NCBI GenBank assembly: GCA_002099365.1
Contig: MSED01000006.1
Span: 1,302,001-1,366,000, forward strand
Length of the DNA: 64,000 nucleotides
Origin: Phialophora verrucosa
Taxonomy: Eukaryota; Ascomycota; Eurotiomycetes; Chaetothyriales; Herpotrichiellaceae
Reading direction: 5' to 3'
Shown here: positions 11,006 to 21,730 of the stretch, piece after piece
Layout: every line of letters starts with the position of its first letter
Numbering within the stretch: the first letter of the stretch is position 1
Position numbers and translations under genes: made by a program
The notes under the pieces: generated by a model
Seen by the model: the letters and a program-made list of their open reading frames with translations, nothing else
Databases searched by the model: none
What the model was told of the DNA's origin: nothing

Positions 11006-14000
11006 CTACCCAACCCACCTCCTCGCGCTCTGGAACAACCTCATCCAAGGCCCGTACTCTCCCCACTCACCAAATCCGGCCTTCTCGTCCCGAGCCTTGC
11101 CCTCGGGGATGAAACTGCCGATGCCGCCTAGGATCGTTCTCTCGGGGTGAGGCATCAGTGCCAAGACTCGTCCGTCATAACTCCTCACGCCCGCAATGCC
11201 AGCGGGGCTACCGTTCGGGTTTGCGGGATAATTCGTCGTCGGCGCGAGGGCGTGGTTATCGACGTATCTGATGGGCGCGAGATTGGCGTATGCGAAATCG
11301 TGAGCCAGTTGGGCGTCGAGCGTTTTTCTGCTCCCGAGCGGGATCGCCGAGGGGGATGTATCGGTTGTGAAACTGGCGCGGCCTTCGCCGTGAGCGACAG
11401 CAATGGGCAACGACGAGCCAGCCATGCCGTGGAAGAAGACGCTGGGGGCCATTCCGCTTTCCGGAGGCGGGTCCGAGACTTTCACCATGCAGACCCGGGC
11501 TTCGTATTGTTCAGATTCGTTGCGTTCGAACGACGGCCACTTCTCCGCCCCGGGGACGAGTTCCTTGAGCTTGGATAGGACTTGGCACCCGTTGCACACG
11601 CCGAGCGTGAATGTGTCTTTCCTGTCGAAGAAGGCCTTGAACTTGGTGCGTGTGGTGGAGTGGAAGAGGATGGACTTCGCCCACCCCTGGCCTGCGCCGA
11701 GGCAGTCGCCGAAAGAGAAGCCACCGCAGAGCGCGAGGCCAACAAAAGAGGATAGGTCGTGGTCGACGCCCAGGTGGGTTTGGTGTGCAGAAGGGGAGAG
11801 AATGTCGCTCATGTGCACGTCTATGGCCGTGAAGCCCGCGGCATCGAATGCAAAGGCCATTTCTGCGTGGCCATTTGTCCCCTGGTCTCTGAGAATGGCG
11901 ACACGGGGACGGGCCGTGGGACGCACGTAGTTGAGCAGGGAAGCACGGTACGTGTTGATGTTCTCCTTGGGGCTGAAAGTGAGATTGTACGAGAGGCCGG
12001 GGTCCGCGTCGTCGAGGATGCCGTTATATTCCGCGTCTGCGCAGGCGGGGTTGTCGCGAAGTCGCTGCATCCAATACGACGTGTTGGACCATTTCCGCTG
12101 TAATTGAGCTCGTGTGGCCCGGTGGATTAATTTGCCGCCGTGGTAGATGGCCAGATTCTGCTGGCTAGTTTTTGTACTCACGCGCCCAATCTTGTGGATC
12201 AAGCCTGGGGGAGGCCCGCAGGTCGCGAAACAGGCCTTGAAGCGATTCTCGTCCGACTTTCGCACCTGGAAGACAGCGCCGAGTTCTTCGTTAAACAAGC
12301 AGGATATCACATCCGGGGTGCGTGGCGTGGGGCAAATGTCATTGATCATGATTTCTATGCCACAGCGACCGGCAAAGGACATTTCCACCAGAGTGGCGAA
12401 GAGACCACCGTCGGAGCGGTCGTGATAGGCGAGCACGAGATCTTGTTCGTGCAGTTGCTGTGTGGCGTCGAAGAAGTCTTTGAATAAAGAGACAGAGCGA
12501 ATGTCGGGGGCTTCGTCGCCGATTTGTTTAAAGGATTGGGTGAGGATGGAGCCTCCCAACGCTCGGTGTGCGAGACCTAGGTCGACGAAGAAGAGGGTCG
12601 TTTCGCCGACTTGGTTGTGGCGTTTAAGTTGCGGGGTCCATGTTTTGCGGACATCGAGGACCGGGGCGAAGGCTGATATGACAACGGATAACGGGGCGGT
12701 GACTTCTTTGGCCTCTTTGCTTGAGGGGTCGGACCATTTCATTTTCATGGACATCGAGTCCTTGCCAACAGGGATAGAGATGCCTAATTTGGGACATAGG
12801 TACATTCCTAGCGCTTCGACTGCCTCGTAGATTCCTGCACCTTCGCCGGGGTGACTTGCTGCTGACATCCAATTTGCGGAGAGCTTAACTTGGGAAAGAC
12901 GGTCAGGCAGGTCTGCTGCGGTCAAGTTCAGCAATGATTCGGCGACAGCCATGCGAGCAGATGCCGCTGGAGAGATGAGGGCGATGGTAGGTTTCTCGCC
13001 CATTGCCATTGCCTCGCCTGTCCTGATGCCGGTTGTGAGCGACGTTGCGGTGACTGAGACGTCTGCAACTGGGATTTGCCATGGCCCAACCATTTGATCA
13101 CGAGCCGTCAATCCACCGACTGTCCTGTCACCTATTGTGATAAGGAAAGACTTTGACCCGACGGCAGGCATCTGTAGCACTCGGCTGATTGCTTCTTCTA
13201 GAAGACCATCGGTGGAGGCTTGAGGCACATACATGGTCAAACTGGTGTCGAACCCGGGCAACTCCACTTTTCTCGTTGTCACATCTCTGGTCATCTTCGG
13301 GGGCTTGCCAAAGAGAACATCCATCGGGAGATCGATTGGGTCTTGCTGACCATAGCCATTCGCCGGATGGTTTCGGTCTGTTAGCTTCAATACCTGCTGC
13401 TTGGTGGCTCTTCCCACAACCGATATTTCGCATCGTTCTCGCTTGGCAATCGATCTGAATTTGTTCATGCCTTCTTGTGCCACCGCTAGAACGTACCGCT
13501 CTTGGGCCTCATTGCACCATATTTGAAGAGGGCTCATGCTCTTATCTGCGCAGTCGATATCACGAAGCTCAAATTCCGCACCAAGACCAGAGTCCTTGGC
13601 AAGCTCTGGAAGTGCGTTCGAAAGACCTCCTGCACCGACATCATGGATAAAGAGGATGGGATTGTGCGGACCGAGAGCGGTGCACGCAGTTATGACTTCT
13701 TGGGCTCGCCGTTGCATTTCCGGATTGCCACGCTGAACGCTTGCGAAGTCAAGCTCGGCAGTCCCCTCTCCGGAACTGACGCTAGAAGCTGCGCCGCCTC
13801 CCAAGCCAATGAGCATAGCTGGTCCACCCATTACAATCAGAAAAGCACCGTCTTTGACGATTTCAGGATCTTTCAGCGCGTGCTGTGGTCGAACAGTGCC
13901 AACACCACCTGCAATCATGATCGGCTTGTGGTAGCCTCTGACCTCCGAAGAGTCTTTTCCTGTCTTCATGTCCACCAGAAGTGTTCTGAAGTAGCCTACC

Positions 14001-15178
14001 GTACAGGGTCGGCCAAACTCGTTGTTAAAAGCCGCGCTTCCAATGGGGGCTTCAAGCATGATATCGAGGCTGCTTGCAATGTGGTGGGGTTTCCCATAGT
14101 CGAGTTCCCACGGCTGGCGGTGCTCAGGTATCAAGAGGTCGGACACGCAAAATCCGGATAGTCCCGCTTTTGGTTTCGCTCCTCGTCCTGTTGCGCCCTC
14201 GTCCCTGATTTCACCTCCTGAGCCTGTGGCAGCTCCTGGGAATGGAGAGACAGCAGTAGGATGATTGTGCGTCTCGACCTTGATGAGCATATGCACCCCT
14301 TCGTTGATTGCTTTCCATTGACCATTGAAATGATCCGGAGCCCATTGGCTTCCATTACTGCCCTTAAGTACGGCTGCATTGTCACTATACGCACTGACAG
14401 TACCCTCCGGAGTCTGTTTATGGGTGTTTCTGATCATGCCAAACAAGGTGTTGGTCTTGGGCTTGCCGTCGATCGTCCAGCTTGCGTTGAAGATTTTGTG
14501 CCGGCAATGCTCGGAGTTGACCTGAGCAAACATGAACAGCTCGACATCTGTAGGCTTTCTTGGCACTGGCCCATCCTTTGAATATGCTTCGACAAGATAT
14601 CGAATCTCCGAGTCATCCAGCGCGAGACCTAGCTTGCGGTTCAAGTCTCGCAGGATATCCATAGGGTTGTTGCCACCACTGTATAAGTCATAAGTTCCGA
14701 GCACACCGGGTTCTTGGTGCAGGAACAAGAGATTCAGATCAGGCTCATCTTGGGAGATGGTCTCTGTCATTCGGTCATGCAGGAAGTCGAGACTAGCGTT
14801 GTCCAGAGATTGCCCATTTTCAAGGAAGATTGTGATCTTGATGCCTCTTTCGATCCTCTGCACAACCTTTCGCAGCCCACACACGTGTGCAATACTCGTA
14901 GCCTTCGAACTCCACGGTGATATAGTGCCCGGTCTTGGTAAGACGTGGAGAACTGTTGAAGGCTCGTCTTCCTTTTCTTGTGCTTCTTCATGGTGTCCAT
15001 TGGTCAACAACTTCATCAGAAGGGCAATGCTCTCAGAGTCAAGGGGACCGGCTGGTTCCACATAATGAATATATTGTCCTTGGACGTCGCGAGCGCCTAT
15101 GTTGGAGGCAAGAGCCTGGCGGCGAAACTCGGAGAAGGCTGACGCGCCAGGAATGATACAAACCTGAGGAGTAGCCAT
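11006..15178 (-). CDS. ADE6: Phosphoribosylformylglycinamidine synthase (FGAM synthase)
   Basis: This enzyme converts FGAR to FGAM using glutamine and ATP in de novo purine synthesis, in the cytosol. It is a single intronless frame of 1390 aa, the usual size for the eukaryotic single-chain PurL type. The N-terminal PurS-like part is followed by two AIRS-type synthase domains, with FAQVNSEHCRHKIFNA, KVETHNHPTAVSPFPGAATG and VGKDSMSMKMKW. The C-terminal class-I glutamine amidotransferase has ALCGGFSFGD, nucleophile Cys about 1195 in GVCNGCQ, and the His/Glu pair about 1344/1346 in MPHPER. All glutaminase triad residues are present. The ATG begins MATPQVCIIPG with no in-frame alternative needed. 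A (CT)n tract lies about 110-130 bp upstream of the start. Confidence 0.97.
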   Translation of the reverse strand: MATPQVCIIPGASAFSEFRRQALASNIGARDVQGQYIHYVEPAGPLDSESIALLMKLLTNGHHEEAQEKEDEPSTVLHVLPRPGTISPWSSKATSIAHVCGLRKVVQRIERGIKITIFLENGQSLDNASLDFLHDRMTETISQDEPDLNLLFLHQEPGVLGTYDLYSGGNNPMDILRDLNRKLGLALDDSEIRYLVEAYSKDGPVPRKPTDVELFMFAQVNSEHCRHKIFNASWTIDGKPKTNTLFGMIRNTHKQTPEGTVSAYSDNAAVLKGSNGSQWAPDHFNGQWKAINEGVHMLIKVETHNHPTAVSPFPGAATGSGGEIRDEGATGRGAKPKAGLSGFCVSDLLIPEHRQPWELDYGKPHHIASSLDIMLEAPIGSAAFNNEFGRPCTVGYFRTLLVDMKTGKDSSEVRGYHKPIMIAGGVGTVRPQHALKDPEIVKDGAFLIVMGGPAMLIGLGGGAASSVSSGEGTAELDFASVQRGNPEMQRRAQEVITACTALGPHNPILFIHDVGAGGLSNALPELAKDSGLGAEFELRDIDCADKSMSPLQIWCNEAQERYVLAVAQEGMNKFRSIAKRERCEISVVGRATKQQVLKLTDRNHPANGYGQQDPIDLPMDVLFGKPPKMTRDVTTRKVELPGFDTSLTMYVPQASTDGLLEEAISRVLQMPAVGSKSFLITIGDRTVGGLTARDQMVGPWQIPVADVSVTATSLTTGIRTGEAMAMGEKPTIALISPAASARMAVAESLLNLTAADLPDRLSQVKLSANWMSAASHPGEGAGIYEAVEALGMYLCPKLGISIPVGKDSMSMKMKWSDPSSKEAKEVTAPLSVVISAFAPVLDVRKTWTPQLKRHNQVGETTLFFVDLGLAHRALGGSILTQSFKQIGDEAPDIRSVSLFKDFFDATQQLHEQDLVLAYHDRSDGGLFATLVEMSFAGRCGIEIMINDICPTPRTPDVISCLFNEELGAVFQVRKSDENRFKACFATCGPPPGLIHKIGRVSTKTSQQNLAIYHGGKLIHRATRAQLQRKWSNTSYWMQRLRDNPACADAEYNGILDDADPGLSYNLTFSPKENINTYRASLLNYVRPTARPRVAILRDQGTNGHAEMAFAFDAAGFTAIDVHMSDILSPSAHQTHLGVDHDLSSFVGLALCGGFSFGDCLGAGQGWAKSILFHSTTRTKFKAFFDRKDTFTLGVCNGCQVLSKLKELVPGAEKWPSFERNESEQYEARVCMVKVSDPPPESGMAPSVFFHGMAGSSLPIAVAHGEGRASFTTDTSPSAIPLGSRKTLDAQLAHDFAYANLAPIRYVDNHALAPTTNYPANPNGSPAGIAGVRSYDGRVLALMPHPERTILGGIGSFIPEGKARDEKAGFGEWGEYGPWMRLFQSARRWVG

Positions 15179-16181
15179 GACTGAGAGGGCGATATGTGAT
15201 CTAGGCGCCCGCTTTCAACAGCATGAGCATATGACAATGACTAGACAGAGGAAGGTGATCTCGCCCAGTCAAAGAAAGGAGACGTTGTCTCTCTCTCTCT
15301 CTCTCTCTCCTCCTGCGCAACGCCAGCCTGATGTGGTCAGAGTCTCGAAGAAAAAAAAATGACCATCCGTGGAAAGCCGAGGGAGGCCCGGTCTGCAGGC
15401 TTGTCACGAGGCTCCCACTTATGCGTCCGATCATCTGCTGAAGGAAGTCATAAGGCCAGAGTCATTAGTGGGATTTACCGTCTCGGGTGTGTGGTTGTAA
15501 GAAACGTGCAAAGTTTGCTGACTCGTGGCTTGGCAAGAGTGACGTCGCTCCCTAGGAGTGGTTGGTGAGGTGGAGGTCAAGGTGTCGTTAAAGGATTAGG
15601 CGGCATGGCTGCTCGGATAAGGGCTTGGTTGCCCCTGGGTTGCTGCCTATTTCGCGGCTTAGGGCTGAGAGCCCTTCCCCAGAGATTCCTGGTGGCCGGC
15701 GCCCCCTCACGCCCCTTTTGCGCTGGAACCACTGCCTCGTATCTCGCTTGGTCTCTTCCGTAGCTAGTACGAGTAACTTGCGTACCTCATCAATCTGTTA
15801 GCCGTCGGCTCGTTTGCTCACTCAACTCAACATTCTCCAATACCTTTCTGTCAGTCTTTTCTCGAGTTGGTTGCTCCTGCATCATTTGACGACGTCGAAT
15901 TGAGCTATCCCCTCTCCTTTGGCATTCACATGGGAAGCGTGGAAGCTTTGTGTGCTCCGCCTCCCTTGACCAGATCTTCCTCTCCATCTCCATGTTATCG
16001 CCATTGTCGGACTTTCGACCAGTGACCGGGCCCTGTCTTCTCGTCGTCTGATCACAGAGCCCGATTCTCGATTCACACACCTCGCACCCCACTGCCCACG
16101 CGACCCACCAGAGGAAAAGCTCGAACGCGCCCTCTATTTGACATAGACGTTTCCCCATTGAAGAAATAGGGCTGGTCGTGA
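15179..16181. other. Intergenic and possible 5' exon of the sugar transporter
   Basis: This holds the FGAM synthase promoter on the left and the leader of the sugar transporter on the right. The transporter's initiator codon should lie within the right part (about 15.8-16.17 kb). ATG 15930 (MGSVEALCAPPP...) is one candidate, but no in-phase intron could be settled. Confidence 0.45.
15288..15309. repeat. (CT)n microsatellite
   Basis: About ten uninterrupted CT dinucleotides on the plus strand, about 110-130 bp upstream of the FGAM synthase start (read as GA repeats on the transcribed strand). Confidence 0.9.
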
Positions 16182-16182
16182 G

Positions 16183-18566
16183 ACCACCCTCCCAACGCCG
16201 ACACCATTCCTTCTCCTCAACGGTCCTCCCTGTCCTTCCTCCACCACCGATCGCATTCGTCTCGTTCTGGAGCTGGTTTCGACGGCCCCTCGTCCACACT
16301 GCGGGATTCTCTAGAGAACGAGAAGCACGAAAGCCGTCGGCGACCATCCTACTCGGGTTCTGAGTCTGACGATTTCTCCTTGTGGAGTGACACTGGAGAT
16401 CTTGCAGAACAGCTTGCCAACGACGAAGACCCGTATCGGATTGAGCTCGACCCTCTCACTCACGGAGGACAGAGACTCAAAGGCTCCGGCCGCGGTCACG
16501 GTGGAGGTCGGAAGAAGAGAGTCGGATTTCGAGAACAAGATTACTCTGAGCGCGAGCAACCTTCTCTGGGTATAGATAAAGAGGCTATCTTCATTCCGCA
16601 GCCTCCACCGAGGCACATTACCAGCGCAGAAAAATTATTAGCTCTCATCATGGCTCCCAATGATCCCCAGGCAGCCCGGGCGAAAGGGCTTGTGGGCAAG
16701 CCATTGTTGTACGAAACACCGCTGCACACTTCTAAAATGCTGGGCATTCGCTGATTGATACGATCCAGGTATTTTACTAGTGTGTTCGTGTCCCTGGGGG
16801 TGTTTCTTTTTGGATATGATCAAGGCGTTATGTCTGGCATTATAACGTACGTTCACCAGGGCCGTGTTACTAGCGTTGCTAACGGGAAACAGTGGTCCCT
16901 TTTTCAGAGATGCGTTCAACCAGCCTGGACCGGCCGAGGTAGGCACGATGGTTGCCATTCTCGAGATTGGCGCTCTCATTGCATCGTTAGGTGTTGGACG
17001 CATTGGTGATATCATTGGACGCCGGCGGACCATCCTTTATGGATCGATGGTGTTCTTCGTGGGCGGAATGCTACAGACATTGTCCAACGGCATGCCAATG
17101 ATGATGGTAGGAAGGCTAATTGCGGGTTTCGGCGTTGGTGCTCTCTCGACCATTGTCCCTGTCTACCAATCCGAGATCAGTCCGCCCCATAACAGAGGCA
17201 AGCTTGCTTGCATTGAATTTACAGGCAACATCACCGGATATGCGGCTAGCGTGTGGGTGGACTACTTCTGCAGCTTCATTCAAAGCGACCTCTCGTGGAG
17301 AGTACCCTTGCTGATGCAATGCCTCATGGGTGCGCTCCTCGGATTCGGCAGTTTGATTATTTGCGAATCTCCTCGGTGAGTCGCACTGGCATGGAAAATC
17401 ATGAACGGGCGCTAACGTAGTCCTCTTAGATGGCTCCTCGATAACGACCATGACGAAGAGGGCATCATCGTCATTGCCAACCTGTACGGGAAAGGCGACA
17501 TCCACAACCCGAAGGCCCGCCAAGAGTACCGCGAGATCAAGATGAACGTTCTCCTGCAGCGCCAAGAAGGTGAGAGGTCGTACGCCGATATGTTCAGACG
17601 GTACTATAAGCGTGTGTTCATTGCCATGTCCGCCCAGGCGTTCGCACAACTCAATGGCATTAACGTCATTTCCTACTATGCACCGCTGGTGTTCGAATCG
17701 GCAGGTTGGGTCGGACGAGACGCTATTCTTATGACCGGCATCAACGCAATCACCTACCTGGCATCCACAGTCCCACCCTGGTACTTGGTCGATAAATGGG
17801 GGAGACGACCTATCCTGTTGTCTGGGGCGGTGGCTATGATTATTTCCCTGTCATTAATTGGGTACTTCATCTTTATTGACGTGCGATGGACTCCGACACT
17901 GGTCGTGATATTTGTCATGATTTATAACGCAGCGTTTGGAGCCAGCTGGGGACCTATACCGTGGCTATACCCTCCGGAAATCCTGCCTTTGAGCATTCGA
18001 GCCAAAGGTGCCAGCCTGAGTACGGCCAGCAACTGGGCCTTCAACTTCCTGGTGGGCGAACTCACGCCAGTGCTCCAGACAACGATCAAGTGGCGACTGT
18101 ATCTAGTACACGCCTTCTTCTGTGCTGTCAGTTTCGTGCTCGGTAAGCCACGACGCAATTTCACTCTGTTCCAGGAGCTAATCGCGGACCAGTCTACTTT
18201 GTGTATCCAGAGACGGCCAACGTGCGGCTCGAAGACATGAACGCGCTCTTCGGGGACGCCACAACCGCAATGCCGACACCCTCGACCCAGGCGGAACGAG
18301 GTTCACTCATGGGCGTGGGATCACCCTCATCTATCGATATCAGACATGGTGGCCCTCAGCCGGGTGCCTTCTCCGCAGATGCTGCCATTCCCGGTCTCGA
18401 CATCGACCCTCCCGACATACAACTAGACCCGAACGGCAACCCACGAGGGCGGAGTCGGAGCACTCAAGAAGGCATCGGAGGCTGGATCGGTCGCATGGTT
18501 TCGCGGTCACGGCAAGAAAGCGGGTCGCGTGGACAATACGGCAAGGTCGGACAGGACGACGATTGA
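16183..18566 (+). CDS. MFS sugar transporter with long cytosolic N-terminus (5' end unresolved)
   Basis: A 12-TM proton-coupled sugar porter family member, plasma membrane by inference. Exons after the unresolved start are ~16183-16708, 16769-16846, 16893-17375, 17430-18142 and 18193-18566, all joins in phase (introns 46-60 nt). Motifs seen are VFLFGYDQGVMSG, GRIGDIIGRRR, PVYQSEISPPHNRGKLACIE, ESPRWLL, QLNGINVISYYAP, VDKWGRRP, ILPLSIRAKGASLSTASNWA and VYPET, the sugar-transporter signature set. ATG 16650 (MAPNDPQAARAKG) lies in frame, yet the frame upstream is open to ~16173 and looks coding (SRRRPSYSGSESDDF, KEAIFIPQPPPR), so the protein probably starts in an earlier exon. The C-terminal tail is ~110 residues, Ser/Arg-rich and likely cytosolic. 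Closest in feel to STL1-like fungal porters; substrate unknown. Confidence 0.85.
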
Positions 18567-19252
18567 AACAACGGATGACCAAGACACAATCTTCAGCCCA
18601 TCAAAGCGACAATCTTCTGCTATTTGGAACTACAATCTTCAGCCATGCTATTATTGCTGAATGTTGTGGAATTACTTTACGGTATGCATTGCATGGCGCA
18701 GACACAACCAACTACAGTAGCAATACTAGACACAAAAGGAAATGAAATATCAGGCACTTCCAACGCAACACGATAACGTACTCCGAACACAATAGCCATC
18801 TATTTCTTCGCCGCATATACTCTGGGAGTACGAGGCACACTGAGGGCCAAGCCGCCATTATTACATTGCCGAGAAGGATGCCGAGAAGAAGGATTGGCGG
18901 ACGAGCGCGATAACTCCCATACACTCAGCCCTTGCAAGGCCATCCTCGTACCCTCCTACACGACTTAGTGAAAATGAGGGTCCTCAAGAGGTGTGGACGG
19001 TGCATTAAAGGTAGGTCTACAAGTTGTTGTGCGGTACTCCCTCATAAAAGACGGACCTCACCTGTCGTTGCCAGGTTTAGAGCCAGCCCGTAGACATTTG
19101 ACACGGGAGGAAATTTCTGAAATTGCAGGCGTGTATGTACGTAGTCAAGTCTGCTCATCTTTGGTTCGCTAAAGTGGTATCTCTCATTCATCGAAACGCA
19201 CGCACAATTCCAATATCGTGTCGGTACAGCCGTCGCATACGTGCATCCACGC
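18567..19252. other. Intergenic between convergent genes, nothing recognised
   Basis: About 690 bp holding the 3' ends of the sugar transporter and the AFF4/Ebp1-like gene. No coding signal beyond frames shadowing the neighbour. Confidence 0.6.
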
Positions 19253-21730
19253 TCATAAATCAATCCGGGTCTTCCACTCGACCTTCTCCTTCTCTGCCCA
19301 CTCCTCGAGAAATACCATGCCGAACCTGACAGCCTCAAACGCGGTGGTACTGGCGTCCAATGGCAGGTAGAAGTCCTTCGGAATTCTGGAAGGCGTGGGC
19401 TTCTCCTGGAGTCTCGTACTCGAATCCTTCGACCGCTTCGACCATGTTTTCGGGTACTCGCGTTCCAGCAGGTCGAGTGACAGGAGGCGCGAACCATCTA
19501 GCCAGGCGGTCTGCAACTCTCGGGCGTTTGTGATTAGCTGATCCTTGAATTCGACGTATCCCTTCTTGTATTTTTCTCCATCCTCATTTGTCTTGGTGAT
19601 GCCATCACTCCCAGGTGTCGGTGCGGAATTGCAGTAGTCCTCAGGCAAGGGATCTCGCGCGAGTTTCTCCATGTCGTACTTGTGGACGAGTTGCCGACAG
19701 ACTGCTCCCAGTTGGACCACCAGAGCATGAAGATGTGGAAACTTCCTCGATGCACGCCACACGAAAATATGATACGCCAGAATGTTCCTCCAGCCCGGAT
19801 CGGCGTTAGGACGCGCATGTGACATCGAGCCGATGTTGATCATAAAGCATAGTAAGGCATCAATCAGCAGCAATATCGCTTTGGGAGTTTCAAGCTGAGG
19901 TTGCAGAGCCGTTCCCTCATTCTTGACTTTGCGGCCCAGTGCGAAATACTTATCATTCAGATTGACCCACTGTTGTCGGTCTTCTTGTCGCGATGAGTGA
20001 GTGCTGCCTGGAGGTTGAGGGGAGGGCTTCGGTGCGGCTTGTGGTGTTGAGACCCTCGGCTTATCCCCAGTCGGGGTGGGAGCATCGGCACCCTCAGTCG
20101 ACTCGACTCGCCTCATGGCAGTTGATTTGAACTCCTTCTTGGGCGTAGAGAAAGTTGACCGGGATTGATTTGATAACGGTGTCTTGCCAGCAGGTGGTAC
20201 TGGTGTGGTCGGACGTTTCTCGGGTCCGACCGCCTTGACTTTCTTCAGTGATGGGCCAGGGCCAGGGCTGTCTCCAGCCTTCCTCTTCTTCTCTTTGTCC
20301 GGCTTGGCATCGTCAACATCCTTGCCCTTGGGCATAATGTCTCTAGAAGGCTGCGATTCCGATGGCTCTTTGGGCGCCTCCCTCCTTGGATGAACTCCTG
20401 GAGTACTGCGCAGGTCCGGTGCTTCATGCCGTATCAAATCCTTCTTCGGCCGGGCCGCGAATTTCAGCAGCGCTTCCACTCTCTTGCGATTCTTTTTCCC
20501 GTATTTGAGGATAATAGTGTGCCTCTGTCGGGGACCCGGGCTGCGGGTAGTACCATTGTGGAGAGGCGTTGCACCTTTGACGCCGGTTTTGCCCAGAAGC
20601 TTTGCGCCCAAAGCGACTTTAGCAGCATTTGGAGTACCAGGTGCACTGCTCTTGGCCGAATGCTGACTATCTGAACGCACTCTGCCACCGCTCGGCGTCA
20701 ATCCGTTCCTATCCCCAGCCGTACCGTTGTCGAGATCGGCGCCAGCCAGGATCGAACGCACAGGATCTGAGCGCTTGTGCGGCGTAGCGGCAGGGCTACC
20801 AATTGAGATGGTGCTCGAAGGAGTAGAGAGCTCTTTAGCAAGCGACGGAGGCAGGAGGGGAGACAAAAGTTGCGGGAGTCGTGTCTCTTTCTCCTTCCCT
20901 TTCTCCGGCGACGGTAGGGTGGGCGATAAGAGCCTCGGCATCTTCATAGTTGACGACTCTGTCTCCGCCTTAGGCTCTTTTGTAGCGATGTTAGACTCTT
21001 CAAATGGCGGAGAGAGCTTTCTTCGCTTGGCCGGGTTTGTTGACTCGGTCTCGGGAGCCTTTGTCTCGACCTTGGGTGAACTTGTAGCATCCATTTGCGA
21101 CACGTTTGGCGGAATTGTTTTGATTGCGCTTGTCTTCCCGGTGACAGGTTGTTCCTCTTTCTTTTTCTCTGGTAGCGGCGGCGGAGCGTCCCTCTTCTCC
21201 TCCTTCGGTTCTGCCGGCTGCGGTGCCGGCTTTTCGGCGGGCTTTTGAGGCTGGGATCTTGGTGTAGAATCTGGGGAGGTCTTGGCTTTCGTCTTGTAAT
21301 CCTGCAGGCTGATCTTCTTGCGTGCACCAGACTCGGCCGGGGTATGGCGACCGCTTGCTGGAAGTGCTTTGGGGGAGAGTTCTTCTTCTTCAATCGGGTT
21401 ACCGCGGTCGTCTGCCCAGCCGCCCTCGACCTTCAATAAAGACTCGTGTTCTCCCTGGTGCGGAAGGAAGCTAAGATACTGTAATTGTTCTTCGGAGCGA
21501 TCGAAGGGTGTGCCTTCATACCAGGTGTTGACAAAGCGGGAGCTATGGCGGTAGGGAACGTCTGATGGAACCGAAAGAAGGTACGGATATGGTGGAAGGA
21601 TGGTGTCGCTGAGGTGGTGTAATTGCTCATCCAACTGAGCAGATATCTTATTCTGTGGACGAGACTGCCTGCTCTTGGGCAACGTCGCGATGTCTGTGAC
21701 TGTCGCGGTTGTGGTCATGCCTCGGGACAT
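19253..21730 (-). CDS. Disordered nuclear-type protein with AFF4/Ebp1-like C-terminal domain (825 aa)
   Basis: Intronless 825-codon frame. Residues ~25-110 form an ordered start (LDEQLHHLSDTILPPYPYLL, SRFVNTWYEGTPFDRSEEQ). A motif RKKISLQDYKTKAK follows. Then comes a ~430-residue Pro/Ser/Lys-rich disordered middle with repeated PEK/KP runs and phosphosite-like SP/TP pairs. The C-terminal ~240 residues are ordered and helical: QWVNLNDKYFALGRKVKNEG, AILLLIDALLCFMINIGSM and YHIFVWRASRKFPHLHALV. This resembles the C-terminal homology domain of metazoan AFF4 and fission-yeast Ebp1, scaffolds of ELL/EAF elongation complexes, where a 'LKHEAD...ALxYLEAALSFI' helix pair opens the domain. The similarity is judged by eye and is inference; the safe statement is a conserved nuclear-type fungal protein. 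Confidence 0.7.
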   Translation of the reverse strand: MSRGMTTTATVTDIATLPKSRQSRPQNKISAQLDEQLHHLSDTILPPYPYLLSVPSDVPYRHSSRFVNTWYEGTPFDRSEEQLQYLSFLPHQGEHESLLKVEGGWADDRGNPIEEEELSPKALPASGRHTPAESGARKKISLQDYKTKAKTSPDSTPRSQPQKPAEKPAPQPAEPKEEKRDAPPPLPEKKKEEQPVTGKTSAIKTIPPNVSQMDATSSPKVETKAPETESTNPAKRRKLSPPFEESNIATKEPKAETESSTMKMPRLLSPTLPSPEKGKEKETRLPQLLSPLLPPSLAKELSTPSSTISIGSPAATPHKRSDPVRSILAGADLDNGTAGDRNGLTPSGGRVRSDSQHSAKSSAPGTPNAAKVALGAKLLGKTGVKGATPLHNGTTRSPGPRQRHTIILKYGKKNRKRVEALLKFAARPKKDLIRHEAPDLRSTPGVHPRREAPKEPSESQPSRDIMPKGKDVDDAKPDKEKKRKAGDSPGPGPSLKKVKAVGPEKRPTTPVPPAGKTPLSNQSRSTFSTPKKEFKSTAMRRVESTEGADAPTPTGDKPRVSTPQAAPKPSPQPPGSTHSSRQEDRQQWVNLNDKYFALGRKVKNEGTALQPQLETPKAILLLIDALLCFMINIGSMSHARPNADPGWRNILAYHIFVWRASRKFPHLHALVVQLGAVCRQLVHKYDMEKLARDPLPEDYCNSAPTPGSDGITKTNEDGEKYKKGYVEFKDQLITNARELQTAWLDGSRLLSLDLLEREYPKTWSKRSKDSSTRLQEKPTPSRIPKDFYLPLDASTTAFEAVRFGMVFLEEWAEKEKVEWKTRIDL

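Noticed and set aside
11147..14161. Several long plus-strand frames opposite FGAM synthase
   Set aside because: They mirror the codon structure of the real minus-strand gene and contain no domain.
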